This document shows positions 41,501-53,500 of a DNA stretch of 64,000 nt, in pieces. Position 1 is the first letter of the stretch. Every line of letters begins with the position of its first letter. The notes beneath the pieces are model-generated. The model saw only the letters and a program-made list of their open reading frames with translations. It was not told the DNA's origin and made no database searches. The stretch comes from Omphiscola glabra (lineage: Eukaryota; Mollusca; Gastropoda; Lymnaeidae), in assembly GCA_964017045.1 (NCBI GenBank), contig OZ024809.1:7091012-7155011 (forward strand), given 5' to 3'. The position numbers were made by a program, and so were the translations under genes.

Positions 41501-44500
41501 TGTTAGAATGAGAATGTGTGTTAGAATGTGAATGTGTGCTAGAATTAGAATGTGTGTTAGAATGTGAATGTGTGTTAGAATTAGAATGTGTGTTAGAATG
41601 TGAATGTGTGTTAGAATGTGAATGTGTGTTAGAATGAGAATGTGTGTTAGAATGAGAATGTGTGTTAGAATTGGAATGTGTGTTAGAATGTGAATGTGTG
41701 TTAGAATGTGAATGTGTGTTAGAATTAGAATGTGTGTTAGAATGTGAATGTGTGCTAGAATGTGAAAGTGTGTTAGAATGTGAATGTGTGTTAGAATGTG
41801 AATGTGTGTTAGAATGTGAATGTGTGTTAGAATTAGAATGTGTGTTAGAATTAGAATGTGTGTTAGAATGTGAATGTGTGTTAGAATTAGAATGTGTGCT
41901 AGAATGAGAATGTGTGTTAGAATTAGAATGTGTGTTAGAATGTGAATGTGTGTTAGAATGTGAATGTGTGTTAGAATTAGAATGTGTGTTAGAATAAGAA
42001 TGTGTGTTAGAATGTGAATGTGTGTTAGAATGAGAATGTGTGTTAGAATGTGAATGTGTGTTAGAATTAGAATGTGTGTTAGAATGTGAATGTGTGTTAG
42101 AATGTGAATGTGTGTTAGAATGTGAATGTGTGTTAGAATGAGAATGTGTGTTAGAATGTGAATGTGTGTTAGAATGTGAATGTGTGTTAGAATGTGAATG
42201 TGTGTTAGAATGTGAATGTGTGTTAGAATGTGAATGTGTGTTAGAATGTGAATGTGTGTTAGAATGTGAATGTGTGTTAAAATGTGAATGTGTGTTAGAA
42301 TGTGAATGTGTGTTAGAATGTGAATGTGTGCTAGAATGTGAATGTGTGCTAGAATGTGAATGCGTGTTAGAATGTGAATGTGTGCTAGAATGTGAATGTG
42401 TGTTAGAATGTGAATGTGTGTTAGAATGTGAATGTGTGTTAGAATGTGAATGTGTGTTAGAATGTGAATGTGTGTTAGAATGTGAATGTGTGTTAGAATT
42501 AGAATGTGTGTTAGAATGTGAATGTGTGTTAGAATTAGAATGTGTGTTAGAATGAGAATGTGTGTTAGAATTAGAATGTGTGTTAGAATGAGAATGTGTG
42601 CTAGAATGAGAATGTGTGTTAGAATGTGAATGTGTGTTAGAATGTGAATGTGTGTTAGAATTAGAATGTGTGTTAGAATGTGAATGTGTGTTAGAATGTG
42701 AATGTGTGTTAGAATGAGAATGTGTGTTAGAATGAGAATGTGTGTTAGAATGTGAATGTGTGTTAGAATGTGAATGTGTGTTATAATTAGAATGTGTGTT
42801 AGAATGAGAATGTGTGCTAGAATGAGAATGTGTGTTAGAATGTGAATGTGTGTTAGAATGTGAATGTGTGCTAGAATGTGAATGTGTGCTAGAATGTGAA
42901 TGTGTGTTAGAATGTGAATGTGTGTTAGAATGTGAATGTGTGTTAGAATGTGAATGTGTGTTAGAATGTGAATGTGTGTTAGAATGTGAATGTGTGCTAG
43001 AATGTGAATGTGTGTTAGAATGTGAATGTGTGCTAGAATGTGAATGTGTGTTAGAATGTGAATGTGTGTTAGAATGTGAATGTGTGTTAGAATGTGAATG
43101 TGCGTTAGAATGTGAATGTGCGTTAGAATGTGAATGTGTGTTAGAATGAGAATGTGTGTTAGAATGTGAATGTGTGTTAGAATGTGAATGTGTGTTAGAA
43201 TGTGAATGTGTGTTAGAATGTGAATGTGTGTTAGAATGTGAATGTGTGTTAGAATGTGAATGTGTGTTAGAATGTGAATGTGTGTTAGAATGAGAATGTG
43301 TGTTAGAATGTGAATGTGTGTTAGAATTAGAATGTGTGTTAGAATGTGAATGTGTGTTAGAATTAGAATGTGTGTTAGAATGTGAATGTGTGTTAGAATG
43401 AGAATGTGTGTTAGAATGTGAATGTGTGCTAGAATTAGAATGTGTGTTAGAATGTGAATGTGTGTTAGAATGTGAATGTGTGTTAGAATGTGAATGTGTG
43501 TTAGAATTAGAATGTGTGTTAGAATGTGAATGTGTGTTAGAATGTGAATGTGTGTTAGAATGAGAATGTGTGTTAGAATGAGAATGTGTGTTAGAATTAG
43601 AATGTGTGTTAGAATGTGAATGTGTGTTAGAATGTGAATGTGTGTTAGAATGAGAATGTGTGTTAGAATGTGAATGTGTGTTAGAATGTGAATGTGTGCT
43701 AGAATGTGAATGTGTGCTAGAATGTGAATGTGTGCTAGAATGTGAATGTGTGTTAGAATGAGAATGTGTGTTAGAATGTGAATGTGTGTTAGAATGTGAA
43801 TGTGTGCTAGAATGAGAATGTGTGTTAGAATGAGAATGTGTGTTAGAATGAGAATGTGTGTTAGAATTAGAATGTGTGTTAGAATGTGAATGTGTGTTAG
43901 AATGAGAATGTGTGTTAGAATGTGAATGTGTGTTAGAATGTGAATGTGTGCTAGAATGAGAATGTGTGTTAGAATGAGAATGTGTGTTAGAATGAGAATG
44001 TGTGTTAGAATTAGAATGTGTGTTAGAATGTGAATGTGTGTTAGAATGTGAATGTGTGCTAGAATGTGAATTGTGTGTTAGAATGAGAATGTGTGTTAGA
44101 ATGAGAATGTGTGTTAGAATGTGAATGTGTGTTAGAATGTGAATGTGTGTTAGACTGTGAATGTGTGTTAGAATGTGAATGTGTGTCAGAATGTGAATGT
44201 GTGCTAGAATGAGAATGCGTGTTAGAATGTGAATGTGTGCTAGAATGAGAATGTGTGTTAGAATGTGAATGTGTGTTAGAATGTGAATGTGTGTTAGAAT
44301 GTGAATGTGTGTTAGAATGTGAATGTGTGTTAGAATGAGAATGTGTGTTAGAATGTGAATGTGTGTTAGAATGAGAATGTGTGTTAGAATGAGAATGCGT
44401 GTTAGAATGTGAATGTGTGCTAGAATGAGAATGTGTGTTAGAATGTGAATGTGTGTTAGAATGTGAATGTGTGTTAGAATGTGAATGTGTGTTAGAATGT

Positions 44501-47500
44501 GAATGTGTGTTAGAATGTGAATGTGTGTTAGAATGTGAATGTGTGTTAGAATGAGAATGTGTGTTAGAATGTGAATGTGTGTTAGAATGTGAATGTGTGT
44601 TAGAATGTGAATGTGTGTTAGAATGTGAATGTGTGTTAGAATGTGAATGTGTGTTAGAATGTGAATGTGTGTTAGAATGTGAATGTGTGTTAGAATGTGA
44701 ATGTGTGTTAGAATGTGAATGTGTGTTAGAATGTGAATGTGTGTTAGAATGAGAATGTGTGCTAGAATGTGAATGTGTGTTGGAATGAGAATGTGTGCTA
44801 GAATGTGAATGTGTGTTAGAATGTGAATGTGTGTTAGAATGTGAATGTGTGTTAGAATGAGAATGTGTGTTAGAATGAGAATGCGTGTTAGAATGTGAAT
44901 GTGTGCTAGAATGAGAATGTGTGTTAGAATGTGAATGTGTGTTAGAATGTGAATGTGTGTTAGAATGTGAATGTGTGTTAGAATGTGAATGTGTGTTAGA
45001 ATGTGAATGTGTGTTAGAATGTGAATGTGTGTTAGAATGAGAATGTGTGTTAGAATGTGAATGTGTGTTAGAATGTGAATGTGTGTTAGAATGTGAATGT
45101 GTGTTAGAATGTGAATGTGTGTTAGAATGTGAATGTGTGTTAGAATGTGAATGTGTGTTAGAATGTGAATGTGTGTTAGAATGTGAATGTGTGTTAGAAT
45201 GTGAATGTGTGTTAGAATGTGAATGTGTGTTAGAATGAGAATGTGTGCTAGAATGTGAATGTGTGTTGGAATGAGAATGTGTGCTAGAATGTGAATGTGT
45301 GTTAGAATGTGAATGTGTGTTAGAATGTGAATGTGTGTTAGAATGAGAATGTGTGTTAGAATGAGAATGTGTGTTAGAATGTGAATGCGTGTTAGAATGT
45401 GAATGTGTGTTAGAATGTGAATGCGTGTTAGAATGTGAATGAAGCTTTCTAAAAATATTTATTAAGCCTACCTTGACGTATTTCTCCAAGGACTCTTGCT
45501 TTTGAGCATCATGAATTTCTGATACTATATGGATCAGTACTCTAAAAAAAATGTGGAAAGTCATTTTGATTATGTACACAGGCAATGTTTTAATTGGACT
45601 GTGATTGTGTTATATTGTCATTGTCATAGCTTCAAGTTCCAGCATAAAAATTAGATGTGTGTAATTTTAAAACATCTCATTCAGAATTATTCGGTAGAAA
45701 ATAAATAAATTTGAGGTTATAATTTTTCTTTTAACAATATAACTTTGGCTAATAAAATTTAAAAGTCTCTTAAGTAAGTTTTTTTTTTTTTACATGGAGT
45801 TAAATGGGCTTCTGATCTACCTCACTGAGTTGACAGCTAAATGGGCATTTGATTTACCTCACTGAGTTGACAGCTAAATGGGCTTTTGATTTACCTCACT
45901 GAGTTGACAGCTATATCCTCACTGACTGTCTTTGAAAGCAGCTGGAAAAGTTGGTTGAGCAGGGTGGGTAGAAACTTGACATAGGTCGACACTTCAACAG
46001 CAAGGAGGGACTAGAACAATTAAAATTAGCTATACGTGTCATCGATTTAAATTTAAAAACAATATTTTTTTCTGCATTCTAAAATTGCCTTTTCAGAATT
46101 AAATACATGCTTACACTTCATTTTAATTTTTTTAAATATTATGCTAATTTATCTTTTTACCTCTGGGGCTGTACACATTGTGTTTATATTTTATTACATG
46201 TTGTAAATTTGCAAATAGAATTTCATGATGTTAGTAGTGCAATATTTACTTCTTACTGGGCATATTAAAATTTTTTGTTAAGGTGCAATGGCATGCTCTA
46301 GTGTAGTGGTACCCAGACTGTTTGTCATGCATACAATATCAAATATGGCTAGATTTTAAACAATATCTATAAAATGGAATAAAAAAAATGCTTCTCATCT
46401 TTACAAAACCAATGGTTTGGTATTACAAAACAGTGGAAGTGACACCAGTAGCTAAATAATTTGTCATGATTGTTTTGTGTGGTTCACTGAATGTAGCAAA
46501 CTCTTATTTCCATGGGGACAGCCATTGTTTGGTTCTGGTAATGAACTGTTCATCACGGTCATCAGTCCAGTTAACAGGAGAGGACGAGTGCCATCACCCC
46601 ATACTAGTGAAATCTGTTCCATCAGATCGAGTACCACCATTCTATGGCATGCTACAGCTTGGTGTTGGTTTATTGATACAAGTGTCACAATGTGTTGTTA
46701 AAATAATACTAGTGTGAAACAAAAAACATGTTAATGTTTAGAGGCTTGTCAAATGGCACACTGTTGTATGGCACACGGTTGTATGGCACACGGTTGTATA
46801 ACAGGCACATTTAAATTTTGTGAAACAAAAAAATTTTACAACAAATTTTTTTTATCTAAACATTACACGCTGCAATTCTTATATTCACTGGCGAGGAAAA
46901 TCATGTCATCCATTTTAGTGTAAAATACTTTTATATGATGTTAAGTATATCATTTTTTGTAAAGTTGACTGGTTTCAGTATGAAGACCATCTCATTCATA
47001 CTACTGATAGACATGTCTAGAATTATGGTGCAGCAATATTTTCTATCTAAAAAAATGTAAACTATCTACTATACAATTAATTGCAAACAAATCATAACTG
47101 TAATTTCCCTTTGGGGTGAGTGGAAAATTCCCCTGCCTAAAGTCTGTCCAAAGAACACAGACAACAACTTTTTTTAATGCCAAAATAAATCCAAATCATT
47201 AATATTAAAAACTTTAATCCCGGGACCGTCCCAGCAACAATGTCCTTTACACATACATACACAAATAATGTGAAATAAATAAAAAAAAGGAGAAATTTTA
47301 AGCATATGAAGAAAAAGTAAGTTTGCAGTAAATAAATGTTTGATAAAAATGCAAAAAAAAAAAAAATACATGCAATTTAATCAATGCAGAAAAAGATAAA
47401 AAATTTAAAAAAAAACTTGACAGCAAGGCGGTGTATGTATACCTTAACCCCATTTAGCAAGGCCTGTAATTCTGAAGGTGCTATATAAATTGCATCCCCT

Positions 47501-50500
47501 TGGGGCCCACAATCACCATTTTCCAGCTAAAAGCAAATCAAGAATAAAGGCAGGAATACAATTTGAAATTCTTTTTTCATAATCTTTTTTTTTTTCTTCT
47601 TTCTTTAAAATTATTTTTAGAAAATTAAGCAAACATTTTCTCTGTGCATGAGATTTCCTTAACAAACACAGATGTTTCTTGTCATCTTTATTTGTTACAA
47701 TATTTGTGTGATCAGAGATTAGCCTAATAATGATTAGATTTTTATGGCTTTCTTTAATTTTACCTATAGTTATGCAAAAGTCATTTCAATGAATTTAAAC
47801 AAACGTGATGTAAATTATACCCTATTTCAGATCAAAGTAAATTTCTTAAAAGCAAACCAGGTTTGCTGAATAAACTGATGAGCTACTGGCTTCTATTGTA
47901 AATATTCCGCTATTATTTCATCCAACAACTCTTCACTTTTTAAAAATGATCAAATTTTACATGAAAATGTGGAAAAATGCAGAATAACATAAATGTAGTC
48001 AGATGAAATAAATTAGACCAACTTAAAATGAATCATTTCAGAACCCATTTAACACAACCACCCATATCTTCATCTCATCCTTAAGAAAAAAACTGATGAC
48101 TTAACTAGAGAAATATATTAGATGAAAAAAAATTTAATATTACATAGACATTAATAAAATGACAATGCAAGCAATTGAAATAGTTCTAGAGGATTCTTAA
48201 AAAGATGCAAGGAATAGATAAGAACAAGAAAATTATTAAGGGATTGTGTAATAAAATTTTCTTGTTAATGAAAACCAAAATTAGATTTTTTTTGTATCCC
48301 CTCACATGCATTATATGAGATTTCATGTATTAGTATGGGGGGTGGGTGGCTTTAAGCTGAACACTGGTGTTAGCTTGGAGCATCTCCTTACCTTGACTTT
48401 GTTGACATTATTTTCTATTGCTGGTACTCCCCCTTGTTCAACCTTCTGACAGTGGAGGAAGAAATTGTTGAGATGCTGGTCCTGAAGGAAATAGTCACAT
48501 CAAGTATTTTACAAGTTATTTAATTCTGGGCTGTGTGTAATTGGGTCAAACAGGGGACTTAATCAAATATTTTACAGAGTAACTTCTTTCTGAGTGGTGT
48601 GTAATTGGGTCAAACAGGGGATGTAATAAAATATTTTACAAGTTACCTAATTCTGAGCTGTGTGTAATTAGGTCAAACAGGGGACTTAATAACTATTTTA
48701 CTTAATTCTGCACTGTGTGTACTGGGGTCAAATAGAGATCACAAGTATTCATAAATAATTTTTTTAAATAATTGCAAAGATAACATTATTTTATCATGTA
48801 AATGGGGCCTATCCTTACCTGTGTATACACTGTGGACACCAAATGGAGCTTGAGCTTAAACAGAGGCTTGCCTCCATCTACCCACTTGACATCAGAGCTT
48901 CCCGACTGTCAAAAGAATCAAATGGAATTAATGTATGAATACTCCATGTCATGAAGATGTTGACAGTGCCAAGTGGAATTAATACATGTATGGTTAAGGT
49001 CATGAAGGTTTTAAATACGGTACACAAATGGGTCACATAGCAAACAAGAAATAAATAAGGGAAAATGATTTAATGAAACATGAGGAAAAATGTCTGTCAC
49101 AAATTTTTTGGTAATCAAGCATTTGTTACCTTGCCAAGAGAAAGAGTATCGTGACTGAGGTAGAAAGATGGTGTGTGGATGGCCACAGGAATCACTTTCT
49201 CCCCTGTGATAACCCTGTGAAAAAAAACAAAAAGCTTATGTCTGGTTTTTCTGCCCTTGCAACATCTATGACAATTCATCTATAAGACCTTTGCTTATTT
49301 TTCCTCTCTTACAAAAGTCGTGTCCCTTTATTTATCACATCTTTATTTGGTTTCTGTAATTACAAATTATGTCCCTTTATTATAAAGTCAACATAAATTT
49401 GTCACAAATTTTATTAAGAAAAAAAAGTGACAAATAAAGACTAAAAAAAAACCTTTGAACTTTATGAAAGGAACAAAAAGAGTTTCTTAAAATTATTTTA
49501 AAAATCGTTTAAGTTGAAGGAATAAAATAAATTAATTTCGGAGCTAATGAAGCTATTGACACCATCTACAAATATTGAACTTGTTGCCACAGAATCTCAA
49601 CTGTAGCAGGCAGAGTGAAAATTAAAAAAAAGGGCAGCCCACCTGCCATCTTGAAGCAAAGGCATCCAAGCACATCCTACAGGCATTTCTATACTATCCT
49701 TCTTTTTCCCTGAGCTAGATTTGGCTCCTGCTTTTGAGCCTTCACAACTGACGTGATAGAATCGGAAGAACAGATGATGTTTTTCCTTCAGCTGGACGGG
49801 TAGGCACAATTTAACCTTATTTAAAAGAAAATAGTATATCAGTATTGCATATGCCATGCTACAAACTTCTTCTAGAACATTATTTTTAATTTTTGTTAAT
49901 ATTGACATACAATAAGTTGACCACTGTAAGTTGACAAACAATTTTATTCACAAATATTATATACAAAATATTTTACATCAATATTATTTAATTTTTAAAA
50001 AAAATGTCCAAGCTATTATTAATATAGATTACATACTGTTTGATATAAATAACATAATTCACTGTGATAACTTTTGCAAGGTACATACAAGCCTCTCCTG
50101 TCCCTCACTGACTTGTGATCGCTACAGTACCAGACACTCTTAAATCATAAAAACTCATGTTCTCCTGTGCTCTCTGTAATTATTCATGCTTACCCTTCAC
50201 TTTACAGATGCATTTCATTATACTTAAACTTGATCACCCTCTTCTTTACCATTTCTATCAGGCAAATTCACATTGTCCTAAAACCCCACCACCAAGACTG
50301 AAGAAGTGTCACTTCAACAGGGGAAAAATTATAATGACTACACAAAACATTTTAGCGTGTAAACACAATGTGCACATGGGATGTCATTTTCTCACCTCTT
50401 CCATGAAGTCAGGTGTCTGGGCATGATGCAGGACAGTGGTGCTGGCTACTGTGGTGAACACCGATGTTCCTGGTCTGCCGTAGATTCTCTGGAAAACCAA

Positions 50501-53500
50501 AATGACAGGGAATTAATGACTAGGGGACAGCTGTGATCTGTGTGAGATGCTAAATGAGGGATACAGTGGAAATGAATCTGTATCCTCATAGTTATACTGA
50601 CACTGATTTGTAAGCACTGATTTAGAAAAGAGGCTTGTCCTACCTTTAATGGTACAGCACCTTCCTCATCAGAGTCCCTCAGCTCTATACAGCATGATAT
50701 ATTTCTAGCCTGTAGATTTGAAACATTAAACTGATCATTCAAATTGATTGTTATTGTTGAGGTAGACTTTGACATACTCTCTAAATGATTGTTGTTGAGG
50801 TGGACTTTGACATACTCTCTAAATGAGATGATTATTGTTGTTGATGTAGACTTTGACATACTCTCTAAATGAGATGATTATTGTTGTTGAGGTAGACTTT
50901 GACATACTCTCTAAATGAGATGATTATTGTTGTTGAGGTAGAATTTGACATACTCTCTAAATGAGATGATTATTGTTGTTGATGTAGACTTTGAAATACT
51001 CTCTAAATGAGATGATTATTATTTTTGAGGTAGACTTTGACATACCCTCTTAATGATTGTTGTTGAGGTAGACTTTGACATACTCTCTAAATGAGATGAT
51101 TATTGTTATTGAGATAGACTTTGACATACTCTCCAAATGAGGATCTCTCAATCATTTTATAACATTGTATCATTAATAATATTTTGCTTATCTAATTTCT
51201 CTTACAACCAGGATTGTATTTCTTAAATAGTTTCTGTTGATTGGTGTAACAGTTTAAATTTGATTTTAGGTAGAATCAATTGTGACACAAAATTGTAGAG
51301 ATAGGACAGACAAGTGTAGGTAGCCATATTATGAGGTCATGTTATGCTCATGTGCTATAGAAAATTGTATAATAATTGTTAGGATGGTAGGAAGATATTT
51401 ATTTTATATATATATATATATATATATTTATGATTATCCTGTACTATAGGTGAAGTTATTTATTTATCATGTGTATAAGGTCTTATTGGAATAAAGCGCC
51501 TATGAAATTATCAAGTGACTGTAATTCATTTGACTACGTTGATGATATCTTGATGTGGCAGTGACTGTTGTGTTATAGATTCAGCTAACTATCGCCCCTG
51601 CATTAACAACAACAGGGTGAACGGTTACAATTGGCATGATTTACTTGCAGTACATCACCTTGGCAAAAGCTTTCTGTCCATCATACTTGAGCGACATGGG
51701 TTGGACATACAGGTTGTTGATGTAGGAATCAAATGAGCTGCACAGTTGTGCCACGTCTGGTACAAACTCTTCTATCTCCACCGTGGGTATACTTTTGGCC
51801 GGTGGCTCGGAGAAGGGCTTCACCGGTATCAGTGATGGGGTCAGCGTGACTGGAGAGATGACAGAGGGGAAGTATTTTAACATGTGATGAAAGCAAACTT
51901 GTTGGACATGTCATATCATTAGAGACAAATCATTTCAAGTATGCAGTATGTTTTAACAATCACAAGTGAAAAATTTCAATGAAGAACTTTCAAATTTGTT
52001 AATCTTTGAACCAATTTAATCACCCCCCCCCCTTCCCTAAACCAACTCCTCTCCTTGCAGCAATTTTGTTAAGGCAGGTAACAGTTAGTTGACTATATGT
52101 ATTACAATCAGTTGACTATATGTATTACAATTAGTTGACTATATGTATTACAATCAGTTGACTATATGTATTACAATTAGTTGACTATATGTATTACAAT
52201 CAGTTGACTATATGTATTACAATCAGTTGACTATATGTATTACAATCAGTTGACTATATGTATTACAATCAGTTGACTATATGTATTACAATCAGTTGAC
52301 TATATGTATTACAATTAGTGATGGGACGATTAATCGGAATCGTATCGGAATAATCAAAATATCGGGATTTTTCCAAAGCATCGGGAATCGGTATCGGAGC
52401 TGAATAATTCAGACCCGATTCCGATACCAAAACGATTCTTAACTGAATGAAGTTTTTCTCATTAAAATGGAATTATTTATATTATTTTGAACTCAATACG
52501 ACATCTTTGTATTATTAAAATGGAATTATTGATAGATGTGTTTATATAAAACCTTTCCAATACATTGTTATCTAGCATATTGTAAAGCTTCAATAGCAAG
52601 TTAATAAACTCTTCTAATCAATTCTCAACTTTTATATTAATTAAATATGTTAATATCTGGTCACAGTAATACATATATGTAATAATGGCCAGGAATTAGA
52701 ATCGGAAACGTATCGAGAATCGTATCGGGAATCGGGATAATTGGGTAGAATCGGAATCGTTAAAAATTTTGGTATCGTCCCATCACTAATTACAATCAGT
52801 TGACTATAAGTATTACAATCAATGTGTTGCTCTTGGTCCAGCTGTTCAATGTGTATCTTGAATTCTCCAGGAATCTCCTGCAGCTTGGACTTCTTATCTG
52901 GCCTGTGATAGAAAACAGGGGCACATTTTAGCAACACCAACCACTCACAACACTTATACAGTGACAAAACATTCACATGGTTTTATCGAGGAAATGTCAG
53001 CTAAGCGGATGATGATGACATAATTTCGAAAGAAGGTGCATTAAATTAAAATGGGCTAGATTTAACCGACACACCACTCAAACCATCCCCTCGGCACAGA
53101 ACGATATCTCTTGAAAAATAAAAAATTTAGCTCTTATTGAAATTTTATACGATCGATGCTGCCATTATTGATCCGTCAAGGCCTTTTTTTATACTTTTTT
53201 TTTGATAGCTCACCTTCGTAAGTCTAGTAATAATTTCAGCATTTCCTCTTCTGAATATTTGGCAGTTTCTTGTCTATAGATTGGTAGTTTTGTTGGACAT
53301 CGAGGCATGGCGCCATCAGGTGAAAGGGGACTAAATCAGAAATTAGTTTTGAAAGCAGTTTAATAAATCAGAAAATTGTGTTACGATAAATCATAAAAAT
53401 ATGTTACGATAAATCATAAAAATGTGTTACGATAAATCATAAAAATGTGGGGCCATTTTATTTATCTCGCTTCATAACCCACAAGTTGTTTGTTTATGGC

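Noticed and set aside
38098..45238. Many ECVLECEC open frames of 60-135 codons
   Set aside because: Same 18-bp array on the plus strand; stops appear wherever the unit carries gagaat, so the frames are accidental.
44059..45585. 508-codon minus-strand frame rich in Ser, His, Asn, Thr
   Set aside because: An 18-bp array read on the gene strand. Its N-terminal part only overlaps exon 22, whose proper acceptor and donor exclude the repeat.
46464..46717. Three overlapping frames of 74-83 codons
   Set aside because: No recognisable similarity, no splice signals in phase with exons 20 and 21.
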